Shown here piece by piece: positions 1 through 14,600 of a stretch of DNA of 64,000 nucleotides. The notes beneath the pieces are model-generated. The model was not told the DNA's origin, made no database searches, and saw only the letters and a program-made list of their open reading frames with translations. The position numbers and the translations under genes were made by a program. This DNA is from Sipunculus nudus (lineage: Eukaryota > Annelida > Sipuncula > Golfingiida > Sipunculidae): NCBI GenBank assembly GCA_026874595.1, contig CM049313.1, positions 53,555,659 through 53,619,658 on the forward strand, in the 5' to 3' direction. Each line of letters opens with the position of its first letter. The first letter of the stretch is position 1.

Positions 1-3000
1 GAAAAGGGCAACTTCACATAGAGTAATTAAGAACCGTTTTTCATGAGTCCCCTTGTCTATGTATTAACCACAAGGGGCGCCCTATCCTGTTAGAACGGTA
101 TGGGTACTGTTCATTGGCAGCAGGAAAATGTTGGGTGAAAGTACTCTCTATTTTGGCTGTTTTAATTGTGAGGTCCCAAGACAGCTGCCTAAACCTACAA
201 AAGGAAATAAGAAAAAAAAAAATAAAAGCAGCACAGGAAGTGATTGGGTAACTGCTTATTATGCGGCGAAGTTATCCAGGAGAGCAACGAAGCGTAGGGA
301 GGGATGGTGGGAGCCAGGTCTAGTGCTTGGAAACCTGTCTATGCAGTTCTATCATGTTCGTTAGCCGTTAAAATGAACGTGTCTTATATAGTTTACAAAA
401 CTTCTACGGTAGATTGATAAATACTGCACTTTTATGGCCACCATAAATTCGAAACAACCAGTCCCCCCCCCCCCCACGTGCCCACGATAATACACATTGA
501 TACCATGACAACGTGTGGCGGTACCAGGACGACAGCGCCTGTACGACTCCATGTGTGATGTGTTACGTAGTTCTGCCTGGGTTTGGCCGTGACATTACAC
601 AGTAACAATTCCGAGGGTTGCAAAGGTCATGAAAAACCATTGTGTTCATATCTGAGAGGCAACATTTCAGATAGTTGACATGTCTGTCAATTAACATCAT
701 AGACGCGTGGTCTGATATAGCCGCCGACGGCGACGTAACAGGTTTCAGTTTTCTGTTGCGTCGCCGGCCTATAGGGCTAACTGGAGTTATAGCACGATAC
801 GATCTGTTACTCTTAGAAAAGAATTTGAATGAAAATATTTCCTATGGTTTTAACAAACCAATGTTTACATAATGATGTATGTCGAAAGGCCTGTAATAAA
901 AAATAACCATTATGGAAAGCATGAAGCACCTGTAACATCAACAACTGATATTATTTGTCCAGAGAGAATTGAAGCATTAACAGACCCGGTAGACATTTTG
1001 CATTTAGTGGCAGTCTTGTATAAGGCTTTACGCCAGCGCTGGTCTCTGCAGGTAAACATTACTGAGCACATTTCCTCTTCCGGTCTGGGTACCAGGACCC
1101 AATTAATACACCTAAGGACCACCGCTGCTGAGTGCTCTGTTACCCGGTGTGTAAGGCTAATTGATATGAGTAATATATGTTTTGACCAGTCACAAAATGT
1201 CTTACTTACATTAGAATACGTATAAAAGAGGGGCTTTTAATGATGGCTCGCCGATTACAGATATCAATAGTCCGTTTCGTCCCCTTATGTCCACCTGTTT
1301 TTTTTTTTTTTTGTTTTTTTTTTTGGTTATAAAAATTTTTATCAGTGATATTTGAAGGGTTGAAAATGATAGTATAGGATGGAGGATTAACGGGCCTAAT
1401 TTTCATCAAGATGAATAAATACCTACCTTATACCTTATTTAAGAAACATAATTATTAAAAAAACATATCAGACCGACTTATGGCGGTCAAGGTCGATGGT
1501 CACTTGCGAAAACAGCCCCAGTTGGCAACTGCTGATTCGATGATGTCATGTAAAAACATAAAATATACCCAACTAAAACAAAGATGGCTAATCATCCGGG
1601 GACACATCATATCTGCCAACTCATTGTGAAGAGTGTAAAAAGTAATGACACATAAACATTGTTGGCGCGTCTAAATTTTCGCACTTTTTTCGATTTTTAC
1701 AGCTTTAGCGTGGTCCGAATTTTCGCGCAAATCAGTACGTATGGGGATTTCAATTTGTATCAAATTAATGAAATATTTTACGATCACATAAAAGATAGGT
1801 TTGTAACGCAACCTACCTTCCACTTAACAAGCTTCGGGTGACTGCGTACATGCTACGTCCTATAGTGAGTACCGTGAATGCACGGGGTAAACAAATCGTT
1901 ATTACCGGGACTAAAATGTTACGTTTGATGATGCTATGGTACTGCACCCAGACACGCTGTTTGACATATGAGTAAATTGTTGAATTGCTCAACAACAGCA
2001 ATTGTGATTATTAACTAGAAGCAGCTTGCTGTGTGAGCAGAGTCAGCTGACCGTAATCGCGGCTGTGGCCGGCTCTCAGTCGTACTTCAAAGACAATTTT
2101 TAGGGCGGTTCTAAAGGTTTTCACAGGCTATTTCTGTTTCACAGTTGTTTCTACAAATCACTATTTACTGAGGTGGTTTTTTAGCTGAGTTATCACTTGC
2201 TATGATATCTTATTACAAGCAAATGTACATGACTACTCTGACATCCTGATTGAAGAAGCCTAACTCAAGCGACCCCGCAGGGAGGATTACTAGACTCATG
2301 GGACTATGTGAAAACGAGAAATTTCAGTCAAGTTGCGAAAGATCGCATCGATCAGCAAGTGACATCACAACCTCCCAAGCGCTGCCGGCGTGAATACCAA
2401 AATTTCGATGAAAGCACAAGACTTTTGCGATAGAAAATAAATTTTGTATTTCAAACAGTGTTGTTCAATTTCTCATTGCCCCATCAAACATTAACGATCT
2501 ATATGACAAAGCATCGTCTATTCAATTCGCCATTGCTCTTTACTTGTATCAAACAATAGTGTCGGCACCTAACGGTAAAAAAAGTACACGGATGTCTTGT
2601 GTGTTTGAAATAACGCGTGTTCTTAATTTAGCGCAAGTCACGCTCCCGCGAAAAGCGCGAAAATAAAAACCTGCTTACAAAACCAATTCCACAGTATATA
2701 ATTATATTTTATTTGAATGCTTTGGTTATATATACATAGCTGTGAATCTCACTCAGAACACGTGATTCCGCTCAGTCATTAATTACTTGTCTGCTAAGAT
2801 ACCGGAATGGATAAGCAAAATTTCTGTTTGTTGCTTGATAATAACCGCCACATGCTGGACCGAAAATCTGTTTTAGTGGTGGTAACGGCGGACACAGGTG
2901 GAGCACTGAATCGTCGTTTATGAATAACGTTTATGCACACGTGTGTCCCCTTACGTTAGTGAGGGAATAATGAATGTGATAATTGCTGCCTTGTCAACGC

Positions 3001-3990
3001 CACAAAACTTAATATTACTTGCATATTATAGCCGTTCTTGCTTGAATGGGTCAACGCGACTTCGGCAGTGTTCGTCAGGGACGCATAACTCCCATTTGTC
3101 TATTTCACATGCGTAGTTTGTGTTATTTACGATAGATGACGCCCCGAGTGATCCTCCGGTAAATTCTCATTTGCTGCAGTAATACGGAATATCACCAACC
3201 CGAAACTCTCGTGTGTGGGGTAATTTACAATGCATATGACGAAAAACTTGTTAACGTTGTCTAAATGGCAGAAACTGCAAGTATAATATGGCATTCGTCC
3301 AGAAGCTCTTTCGGTTCATCGTTAGGGTTCGGCTCCCGTATAGGCATGGCTGCGTCTCCGCTGCTAGGATTGGCGGAGAAAATGCATGCTGCTTCTGCCT
3401 TTTTAGTCATTGGTGCCATGGCTTTCCTCATGTCACCGGTGCGGATAAAATGGTGGCGGTATCTCGGCTCTCGTTGACCTGGTTTGGTTGGCATCCCGTC
3501 TATTGGCTCATCAAAATAACGCTTAAGTGGCGCACAGCGTTGTAGTCTCGACTGCAACAACCTGTAGCTGAACAAAAAGCAGAAACATCTTCAGTCAGGC
3601 ATGGTCAATTTACATTCTGAAAAACTGCAGGCAAACAACAAATGCCTCCTAGCATCCAGCATGACCAGCACGTTCTTTCAACATAGCTGTAAGTGCAAGC
3701 GCAAATGTTCGAAAAATAAATTCCTGTAGGCATTTTCTGAAGAAAGCATGACACATGTCCAGCCAGTTAAATAATATCCTAAAGAACAAGAAAAAAATAG
3801 GTAACAGTGTGGTATCCACGTTTGAGTCAAATGGTAGCCATATTCCAAACTGGCTGTCGCGTAGTAATTTGTGACTTAAAAAGTGAAAGGAAGGTCAGAT
3901 ATTAATTGATTTTTGTACCCAAGTCTATGGGTTGTATTACATGTTACATAAAATGTGATAATTTAGATGTAATAAATCAACAAGATAATG
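1..3990. other. No supported gene; AT-rich intergenic DNA
   Basis: I see no splice-bounded exon, RNA gene or recognisable transposon domain here. There is a run of 13 C at 463-475. A GC-richer patch at about 3265-3575 is open on both strands (about 100 codons on minus), but neither translation is recognisable and no splice sites frame it. It could be a fragment of a repeat or of an old gene. Confidence 0.5.
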
Positions 3991-4030
3991 ATAAAGACTG
4001 AAATTTCAAGCATTTTAAAGCATACGATTT

Positions 4031-4390
4031 TGTAATATGCAAATTAGGCCCGCAATTGACAAAAAATAATATTTTCTTCAATTTCTCAAGAACTAACCAT
4101 GATAACTTTCTAAACATTATATTTTTTGGACCTGGGGTTTCATGGTCAAATATACCAATGAAACAATAATGACGACGATTTATTTCGTATTTTAAATGTA
4201 ATTATTTAAATGGAGGCCGTCATTGATGAAACTTCTACTTTCCTTGTTATCTCTCGAACTAATCAAGATAACTGGTCGATCATTGTGTCTTTTCCATGTT
4301 TTCATGGTCAAAGATTCAAAAGAAACCATGTTACGAACGATTTATTTTGTATTTAAAATTTTTATATGCAAATAAGGGCCGCCATTGATG
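4031..4390. repeat. Degenerate tandem repeat, period about 170 bp
   Basis: Three related blocks recur: ATGCAAATTAGGCCCGCAAT near 4037, a TTAAATGGAGGCCGTCATTG block near 4205 and ATGCAAATAAGGGCCGCCAT near 4366. Each is followed by a similar text about a strand-closing TCTCAAGAACTAA-like or TCTCGAACTAAT motif. Copies are clearly diverged. It directly precedes the LINE relic. Confidence 0.6.
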
Positions 4391-6660
4391 AAAGGTCTAC
4401 TATCCTCGATAGCTTACAGGCGTGTCATGACTGGATTAACGAAGGGAGGCCCCGAGGGGATTCGGCCCCGTCCTTTCTCAATTATAAAAGGACAAAGAGG
4501 GAATTTAGGAGAGAAATGCGCCGTTTTAACTTAAACCAGGAACGGGGGATTTTTTGAAAAAAAAAAACCTGTGTAATAATCAAATTACGTAAAAGGAAAA
4601 GTGGGCATTAAACACATTGCATGAAATTCCCTGATATCTTAGTTAATAATCCTTAGTCCATTATGAGGAAATGGGCGAATTACTTCGAAAATTGTTTACC
4701 CAGAATGAAAGTCCAAATTTCGATCAAGAATTTTACAATTGCACAACAGCTGAGCTTTTCGAGTTGTCCGTCAGGTTGCTGGACAATGTAACACTTGTTC
4801 TCGACGTCCCAATTACACAATCCGTGATCACTGCCGCTACAAGGCTCATAAAGAAAGGGAAAGCAACAAGCTTTAATCAGATTAGATCAGATGAGAATGC
4901 TAAATATGCAAGTGGTGTTTTGTCAAACCTTCTACTGACCCTGTTCAATCTTATTTAGCGTCAGGTAAAGTTCCTGATAACATGAAACGAGGTCTGATCA
5001 TGACTTTTATAAAAAAAAAAATCCACTGAAAAGTCGCTCTAATTACCGCGGAATCACATTGCTGCCTTGTATATATAAACTACTAGAGCTTGCATTTTTT
5101 ATTAGAAATCAAAATTATATAAAATGGTTCAACGATTGTCCTTTCCTGATGAGGAGGAATTCGCTTTTAGATAGGGGTCAGGGGTTTAGGGTGCTTTCTT
5201 CTGTATCAGTGAATGTATAGCACACGCTGTTAAGAAACTCAAAAGTATTTGTATGCTTCCTCGAAAGTACCAAAGCTTTTGACCGCGTGTTGTATGCGGT
5301 ATTTTTCACTTTTCAGCTTTATGAATTTTGTATAAAAGGGAGTCTCTGGCGTTTGATTGTAAATGATTACAAAAAAAAATGCAAAGAGCGGTTTTGTACG
5401 AAGGGATGATTTCTGACTGGTTTGTTATCAATCAGTCTATCAGACAAGGGTGGCGTTCTCTCTTTCTGTACTTCTTGTACATAAATGACTTGCTAATTTA
5501 TTTTCTTGAAAATAAGCTAGGTGCTCTTACACTATATATACACAGGGTGTCCAACTAAAGCAGGTGACATTATATTATTGTCCTTTTCTCCGGGTGAACT
5601 GCAAAGAATGATAGACATAACGTTAAAGTACCCAAAAAACATGACGTTTCATTTTTAATGCCGATAAAACCAAGATTATAACATTTAGTGAATCTTTCCA
5701 GGCTTTTAATATCATGTCCTACAGGCGTCAATTGTCTCTAGGAGATCTGCAAATAGTCAATTTAGATCCCACAATCACCTGGGAATAATGTTAAAAGCTT
5801 CCTATAATTCTCTTGAAAGGACACGGGATGTGTGTCGTAAAGGAATGTGTATATATTTCTCTCACTTACAGAAGCTGGGCCAAGACAACATTGATTGGAC
5901 CCAACCATGAGCCTAAAGCTCTACAAAAAGGTTGTGCTTCTTGCAGTCTTATATGGAGCATTGCTATGGTGTTCCCTTTCAAGATAGGAAATTTTTTGTA
6001 AGAGCGCATACACCGTTTCTCTGTGTAAAAATTATGCAGATGTTGCACACGCGAACAACTTCTGACATCGCACTTTGTTTTCTTGGAGTGCCTAAGCTTT
6101 ATAGACCGGTTAAAACTGTTATTTGTTGGTAGGCTACTCAGAGGCAAAGCTTCAAGTCTCAGTAAACACATTTCTTAACCAGAGATTCTTAAGTTATAGC
6201 ATGCATCCCAGATCGCTTGGTCCGTCTGCAGACATAGTGGGTTTATTTGTAAACTATTGTTTAGTTAAATTCCTGCTTTACTTAACAATCTTATGCTACC
6301 AAATAAACGAGAATGGGAGGTAGTGATTTCAGAAACAAATGCTCGACACAAAGAGTCGCTGCCTAATGAGAAAAATTCAACTTGCAACAAAACTAAATGC
6401 TTCCTACTCTGTCATCCGCAGCGCTGTCAACACTCCGTGTTCTGGAGTTTTGCTCTTCGTATGCCTTATTGTCTGCGCGCGTGTTCTCTTGCGGTCAAGC
6501 TTGTTGCATGTTTTAAAAGGAGAGGCAGCTATCCATTCATGATCTTTTTCACTTTTGTGGCAACTTTTACCAGAATGCAATTTACCATGATGTCATTCAC
6601 TGCGATGCGTCCAGTTGTGGCCACGATTAGCTTTGGTGTAACATTAAGGATGTACAAGAC
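4366..6660 (+). mobile_element. Decayed non-LTR retrotransposon (LINE) reverse transcriptase
   Basis: Conceptual translation across several frames gives the ordered core of a LINE reverse transcriptase. First comes a helical segment with the motif IKKGKATSFNQI (about 4850-4890). It is followed by SGKVPDNMKRG, then SNYRGITLLPCIYKLLEL (about 5035-5090), a box A relic STKAFDRVL where the catalytic Asp position reads Glu (about 5265-5295), YINDLL (about 5480), and a C-terminal part with KTKIITFSESFQ and TTSDIALCFLGVPKLYR (about 6055-6100). These follow the usual RT order on the plus strand. Stops and frameshifts are frequent, so the copy is dead. The clade (RTE, CR1/L2 or other) cannot be settled by eye, and I see no target-site duplication. 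Confidence 0.75.
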
Positions 6661-8594
6661 ATTATAACTTTAGCAGCACAAATTTAGCAGCCACTCTGTC
6701 ACAATATGTATAAACTAGTATGTACTTTAAATAGGTATAATAAACTAAATGGTATAAATAAACTATATATGTACTTTATTGTGTAACCATGGTAACAGCA
6801 AGTTTGGAGAAACTATACATCGGAAGAAAGGCCTTTGAATGACGATTAAAATGAGTTAACGTTGAAGTACATACGACTAATAGTGAAAAATACATGAAGA
6901 AAAAACCGTATTGCAAACTTTTGATAACCTTGACCTTAGTCCTATATTGACCAAAAACCCTAGGCTTCCAGGACTTTTGATTACCTAAGCTTTAAACCTA
7001 AGTAAATTTTTAAATTGAATTTAAACTTAAACCAATCATTTTCAAGCTTACACATTACTTGAAGAACAGTTACAACAGGGGCCTACCACCAAACAACGAA
7101 AAGCATGTGCCGGACATTGGAAACCAACAGGGTGATAAGGCTCATGATCCACTTATGTATCTAAAAACCCTGTTGTAGAGATCGCTAGAATTACTAGTTG
7201 CACACCTTTTGTATTTTCCATTTAAATCTTAAGAGCATTCTCGAAATATCACGGAAAGTACAAATATTTCTGCTAAGTTCTCTTGCTCTCTCGGGCAAAA
7301 TATCAATAAACGTTGTGTCCTTTGAGTATTTAGTATAGTGTGTTAGTATAAATAAAGTATGATGCACTAGTAAAACTAAAATTCTCTTTCGGGCTTCCTC
7401 ATTTACGTTTGGAAAATATTCGGCATGAGAAGCAAACTATAAAAAATATGTGTGTAATGTTTGCGCTCACAAGCGCATCTGCATGGTATTAATGAGACTC
7501 TGCTTGGTTGAAGTATACCTGCCATCAGGCGGTGGATTCTTTAACTAAATACGAACACATCGACCTTTCAACTTTATTTCTAAATGGGTCAGACTGACTG
7601 TATTACCCCCACAGGTTCGGTCAGTGTTTTACACAGTGAAGAGATCAGGCGCAGATCTCCCCTCCTATTCCCCGTGTGTGAAAATAAAGCATATTTCATG
7701 AATATTTAAGAAAATGCAAAACACCCGTTGGTACGCATTCTGTGTAACTTCTAATCCTATTCACTGGGGCCGGTTGCTTGTTGAATGTGGCCAGTGACAC
7801 TCTTTTGAAGCAGCAATAAAGAATGCTTAAGAAACAATCGTGGGCAATCAACTGTATTCCCAAGTATGTATCGTCCTCGAGACAGACCGGTTTTCATGGC
7901 AGGACCCTCGTCCTGAGAAATAAATCAACCAGAGAAACAAAGACGCCGTTAGAATAGAGGTTCCTTTGGAAGGTTCAGGTAGGGACGTTTTACTATAACA
8001 AGAAATATTCGAAATGATATTTCCGGAAGGCAGTCAGTTCTCCTTACCCATTTTAAGATTTTAATTTGGTGCTAAACATCAAAGTAATACTCCCACTATG
8101 TTGAGCCTGGTAGTTTATTGGTTTATATGCTAAGGCGTTGACGTAAAGACTGTAATTATATGAAAAGCACATGTGGAAGAAATTTTATATCCAGCAAGAA
8201 GAAAGCTCTATCAAAAGTAGCGCCTTCAAGTAAAATTAAAACGCTGAAGTTCAAATTTGTTTTAGAATATCCTATGGAAAAGACACCACGCCTAAAGGTT
8301 AACCTATTTTTTTTTAAAGTTTATTGATTAGTTTTACTTGCTCTATTCGACACATGCCCACCTTGCACAATCAGTAAGTCGTAAACGGATGAGGTGTCGC
8401 AAATGTTTAACTTCTTCCTGGGGCGTTTTCGTTATCAGGCCCTGTTCCTGTTCCACTATTGCTCCTTTGTTCTCCTAACCGAAGCTTGTTCTTGACGCAA
8501 CAGACAATCTTCCCCGGTTATAAGTTCAGAAAAGTTAAGAAAATCGTACCGTAAGATGATCCTAATCATTAAGTTGTATCATTATGAATTACAG
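6661..8594. other. No supported gene; upstream region of helical-protein gene 1
   Basis: AT-rich DNA without a visible exon. It must contain the promoter and perhaps a non-coding first exon of the gene starting at 8623, because the sequence just before that start reads like an intron acceptor (TGAATTACAG then GTAGCC). I cannot place a TATA box with confidence. Confidence 0.4.
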
Positions 8595-8622
8595 GTAGCC
8601 TGAATAGTCTGTACCCGCCAAC
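8595..8622 (+). promoter_or_regulatory. Probable end of a 5' UTR exon of gene 1 (intron in leader)
   Basis: TGAATTACAG|GTAGCC looks like a 3' splice site 28 nt before the start codon. The paralogue on the minus strand shows the same arrangement with a stronger acceptor (TTTTATTCTTCAG|AGAAGAAA directly before its ATG). Both genes therefore probably have a separate non-coding first exon farther upstream. The start codon context here is CCAACATGA. Confidence 0.4.
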
Positions 8623-11600
8623 ATGAGGTTAGTATTCGCCCTAGTAGTTGTCGGCGCGCTGGCGTGGACCGCCCAAGGTAAGTCGTATTTTAATTATTTA
8701 AAATATATGAACAAATAAGCATATTCTCGGGTAGGTCAAATTTACTAGTGTGTAAATCTCTTTAAGTGAATATTATAACATTTAAATCTTTATTGGCAAT
8801 GTTAGTGTCGATGCCAATTGAAAGCACAATTCAGTTAATATACTGTCGAAACTCGGAAAATATTCACAAGAAGCTGTGAAAAATAAGTTTAAATAAAGAA
8901 AAGAATTTAAGGTAAATTGCCACATGAGGGAATAAGACGTGTGGTCCAATTATTTGAAAGCCTTGACCAATCCTTAGCATAAACTTATTTCCAGTATTTT
9001 ACATTTTTCTGATTGCGTTATTTTTAGATGGAAAATTTCTTAGGGGCCAGCTTCGCGGGGGTAACTTAGTGGGGGCATTTTGTTTTTGCGTGTTTTTGGT
9101 GGCTGTGAATGGTTATTTCCAATTAAAAGCCAGATTTTTTCCCCAGCAGTTTGGATATAGCAATTGTATGCAGCCGATCTAAAATATATCTAGTACTAGA
9201 TCACCTAGAATTGAGATTAAATGGAACAGAAGCTTTACTTAAATTACTATTGAGTGGTTATCATTTTGGTTTAAAGTTTGTAGTGCTCTATAGTATATAA
9301 ATATTTAAAAAAAACTGAAAACTGTCACAAATGATAAAAAAATTATCCGGCTCCCTAACTGTCCGCCGCTTGGTCTGTTGAAATGAGTTCAGCATTGTAA
9401 ATGACAAATATAGCCTGTACTTATTGCAGACAAGAGCTTATATTTGACCTGCAGTTGCCACTTTAATACACTCGGAAATCAATCACAGGTTACCACGTAA
9501 AGTGATATTGTTGAACAAAAGGATTCATGCTATAGAAACCTGAGCTAAACTGAATTGCACTTGGTAGCCAGCCAAACCTAATTGGAACCCCCAACCCCCA
9601 TTATTTTACGGATTCCTGTAAAAATTAAATCTTCTTAACTCCCGTGCTCTCATACTCATTTGGAAACCCATTTTCGTAGAATTTGTGCAGTTCAAAACAA
9701 AAACTTTTTTTATCTAACCGCCTCCATTTTTTATGCTCTCTTATCTTATTTTCGAAGTATGTACATCTGCAGTGTTCCATTTCGGGTTGGAACTACGTGG
9801 CAGGCGGTAACACTCGCTTCCTATAATGTTATGTTTGTATTCTGGCGCGCCCAAGTTCGGTGTCTACTGCACCTGCGGGTCCTCAGTGTGTAATCAACCC
9901 CATTGCTGGGTCAAAACACAGAACTCTACCGTGAAAATCTCACTGCCTCTTCTGAGATTTGAACTCACGACTTCCCGCCTTTACCCAGTGCTCTACCCCT
10001 GAGCCAAAGAAGCCGACAGTTCCACACAGGTTAATATTTATCGCGTAAACATGAGTCATCTATTGAATATTGCAGCTTGATTGGAAAAGATGAAGCTGGA
10101 TTGGAGTTGGGTTTAGTGTTTCAGTATAAGTGGATTTGAATGAAGTGACATTTTTGTGGTAATCCCATTGTATTTGAGCTGGTTAAATGAATTTGAATGA
10201 CGTGACATTTGTGTGGTAATCTTCACAGGCGGCAGCTTCTCTCGAGCTATCGGTGCGATCGCCAGGTCTTCCAAAGTACGTAGGCTTGAGAGCCTGATTT
10301 TCCACGGTCTGACCTTGGCGGACATCAGCATGGGGGTCACTCATATGGTCATGAAAGGCTGCGAATACGAACCGGAATTGTGTACCATCAGACCGGAAAT
10401 TGAAAAACTTGAAAAGCAGGTATGTGTAATTTGTGCAGGATACTTTACATAAATTGGAAAATATTGTCATAGAAATACAATTGTCAGTTTTGGGGTAATT
10501 TTCTCAGAACCTTTAACATTAAAAAAAATTCTGGAATAGTGTAACAGTTTCCGGAAGTATGTTAAACTTTCCAGAAATATATTGGAAATAAAGACATCTT
10601 GAAAATCATTATTGCAATTGTCTTTCGAAAATTATTTTTGCAATTGTCTTTATTTCCAATATATTTCTGGAAATTTTTATAAATATTTGACTTTCATGAT
10701 TTTTCTTTCATTTTTGGAATAAAGGAAAATTATGACCGTTAAGGGAAGACTTGATTCCAAAGACCACTTGGAAGCACCTTACTTAAGCTGAAGCCCTTTA
10801 CTCGTTTAAATTTCATTCTTCAGACAGTGGTCTAGGTAATGGTCGAAGTGCATGTGCTTAATGACAACTGCCGGAGTAAGGGGATTCTTAAATGAAAATT
10901 TTCACATTACTTGTTTAATTTGTCTATCGGGTTAACTAATTTTAATTTAATGCTTGATTCAAATATTGCTATTTTTATTGTATAACTTAATTCTTGGAAT
11001 GTTCATGAAAGATAAAAAACCGGGAACACTGTTAATAATAATATATAATGAATGGCAAATACGTATTTATGTGTATAATATTTAATGGGTTCTTATTTTT
11101 TATTTAAACTAAAGATTCTGATTAAATAGAAAATTTCATAAAGTATCAAAAAGTGGACATTGTACTTGATTTAGATCGTGTTAATACATTGGTGTTTATA
11201 CATTTGTACAAACTGGGTGTTGTGAACGCAATACATTAATAATCAAGCTTTTTGTCCCCCGCTTCCTTGGAAGGAACAGGCGCCATTGATTTCGGTTTGT
11301 CGGTCTGTCCCTCTGTCAGTCTTTCGGTTTGTCAAGCCGTTAGGTTTACGTTTCTGTGCGATAACTTTCCTTAATATTATCTGATTTCATTCAAATATGG
11401 GTCCGTGATTGCTCTCGTGCTTACCCTGGTTGGGATTTGTTTTGGTGTCTGTCTCACAAGATAATTATACAAAAGATATTTAATTTTTATATGATGAATT
11501 AGCGCATTTATTTTCACTTATCACCAATAGTTGTCGCTAGCGGTGGACATAAACTACTTAAATTTTGTTCAGTAACTGCCAGGTGCTGCCATCTTTTTAG

Positions 11601-14600
11601 CGTGATTAAAACTATTTGTAATTACTCGCCAAAGACTTTAAATCATCCCGGACTTGAAGCGGGAGACAGGCATTTCTTTAATTTGTTTTAGATTTATATT
11701 GTAGATCGCTCATTCTGTGGGTGTTAAATCTGTTTTATCTCAACTGGCATTTTTGTCAACTGACTTTTTTGTCAAAATACACTTGTCATTGCAATACCTG
11801 AAAATGAACAATGGATAGTTCCTTTTTAATCAAACGTTGTAGGTTGAAGATATTTCCAAAAATGTTAAGACCAAGGCGGACGAGCTGGAGGCGCTCGACA
11901 CCGCCAACAACGACATGTACACGTCCGTGAATCAAGCAAACCAGAACAACCGGGCCATCAGAGATATCCTGCTGCGCATCAGCGAGTTCTCCGTAGACCT
12001 GATGACAACACTAGCGGAAGTGACGGCGGTACAGAGCGTTGACGTGGACCAGGTGAAGCTTGACGCGTACAGATTGGGTACCAGCGCCGATCTGGCGAAG
12101 GATAACGTGAACGCATTAAAGGATGCTACGGAAAAATACTTCAAAATGTACAATACACATTTCCTAGCCTTAGACCTTGGCCCGACCTTGACCTACTACG
12201 CATATTTGGCGGGAGTTGAGATGAAGGCGTACAAAAAGAAGCATAACGCTAAACCTCCCAAGCTCGCGAATGTTGACAGTGGCATCCAAAAGTCTACTGC
12301 CAGCCTCGGCAAATCTGGGGGTGTTCTGAATAAAGTCCGCTCTAATACGAAATTGAAATATATGAAGGTTAGTAGTCTCAAATGTCGTTTAAATATAAAT
12401 ATCCAGGTGTTAATTTCATGTACATCAAATGTTTTTGTTGTAATAAAACCTGAATCCAATCTTTGTTTTGTCGATAACAACCTGAATGTGAAAAAAAAAA
12501 ATCCATTATCGTTAATCTATCGGTGTTTATATAAATCAGTTAAGGATGAAATACCATAAGTAATGCATTGAAGCGGTATTCAAGCGGATTCTTTATATTG
12601 AAATCTATTAAGTTTGGCAATGTTATATTGTCTGATAGTTAATTCTCATGAGAATAATACGCTAAACATAGCCTGACCAATTAACAAATTCATGTGAGGA
12701 TAATCGGTAGACAAAAGTTTATACAGACTGTAATTGTTTGGTAACATTTCATATTAGCTCCGCAAACTGTTAAGTCATCTGAGCTACAGCGATCACCCTT
12801 TGTCAGTCAACCGGCTGGCCGTCCGTCCGTTAACAGGGTACCTTTCATGGCATGACTGTAGAATAACTAGCTCAACTCCCTGAAGCACAACACTTCTGTA
12901 AACAGAAAACGTTTTGTTCAGCTGCTTGTATCTTAATTTTTTCCAACTTATAATTACCTGCCTCTTACCTCTCTAATACATGAATTCTAAACATCATACC
13001 GTCAGTTTAAGTTCATAACTTTATCGAGACCGTGATTCTCCAGTCGCTCTTAAATGGTAACCGTTATACCAAGAAACTTCAAACTGTACATCCAGGTAGG
13101 TCTCAGGCATCTTTTCTCCGAAACCCGAAATTAGGTTATGGTCACCCATATCCTCAAGACTGCAGACCGAAAACATGATTTTTTTAGCACCCTGAACGAC
13201 AGATGGGCACAAATCGTATGCATTAACCATGGAATCTTCTAACGCAATAAACTGAGATCCTTGGCAATTCTACTTGGAAACCTGAAACTAAGTCATGGTA
13301 ACCAGGTGGACTCGCCGCGAATGAGGCTTTACCTTATCTTCATTTACTAATTTAATATTTCATATTTTCCGAAATCATACATACGTGACCGAACATCTGT
13401 GAACATTACTTTTTAAAGCTCCAAATCTCAGAGATGCTGGATACACACCAACATCTAACCCTTTTTTTTTCTAGACCCATTCCCCAAATGCCCTGAAAAT
13501 TTCGGCTTAAGTTTTGGATAACGTTATGTTTGAGGACGCGCGCGAGCACACACACACACGAACGGGAATCAACGCTTACCTTCCGGGCGTAGGCAAAATT
13601 AGCCGAACGTCATGGCCCATGGGCCTCTTGTTTTTGTATTGTAATACAAAAGTTAATTGATGCAAGTCGGCAGAGGCGGTTCCAGTATTTAGGAACAGGA
13701 GGGGTCAAACCCAGTGCCAGCGCAATAACTTGTATTTAACATTAGGATGTAATTTTTTAAAGTATTATCTGCAGATAATCACTTAATTTGGTCACTCCAA
13801 TGTAGCAAAATTCTTTTCAGACTGCATTAAACGTCGCATTCAGAGGAACCTTGTACGCGGCCAGCATCGCAAACTTCGTGTTGACTGCTAAGAAGTCTGA
13901 AGAGATGTTGAAGAGCCTGAAAGAGACCAAGGCTTTACTGGAGGAGATTATCGCTAAAAATACTGAGGTAGGACTTTTTCTTCTATGCTTTCAGGAACGA
14001 GACTTGTTTTTAATCATACTGAATCAGGAGACGAATGTTCATGGAGTACGTGGTTGTACTAACACGCGATGATAAGGGAAGAAACTCGGGAGTTATGAAA
14101 GGAAATTAGGAACAGTTTACACAAAATGTGGTTTTTGGCCGAGCGTACTAAGTCATCTGAGCTACAGCGATCACCCTTTGTCCGTCGTCCGTCCGGAAAC
14201 TAAACTGTATATCCATAGAGGTCTTAGGCAAGACTCCTTTGAAAACCTTAACTTAGGTTCATGTTGACTTTTTTTATGACCTAACATGATTTTAAGCAGC
14301 CAAACAGTCAGACGGGGCACAATTTGTATCCATTCAGATCTGGAATTGTCTGACAAAAGTGCACGGAGGTCCTAGGAAAATGTCCTTTGAAACCGTTAAT
14401 ACGGTCACGGTGACCTATATTCTGCGACCTACGGTGACCTCATAGACTATTTTCTGAAAGCTATGAGCAATAAATATGAATTTGAGCACCCAGACAGACA
14501 GGGAACAAATTGTATCCATTTTCCTTGGAACCTTCTGTTGTAAAGTCCGGGGGGTCCTATGGGTAAAAAAGACAAGATTAAACGAAGCATCCTTGTAGCA

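Noticed and set aside
128-1225. ORFs of 60-117 codons at the left end
   Set aside because: Overlapping, on both strands, no homology or splice context.
3261-3575. 104-codon minus-strand ORF in a GC-richer patch
   Set aside because: Also open on the plus strand; no splice sites, no recognised motif.
9939-10017. Functional tRNA gene
   Set aside because: Acceptor, D and T arms pair, but the anticodon arm does not; a pseudogene or SINE head is likelier.
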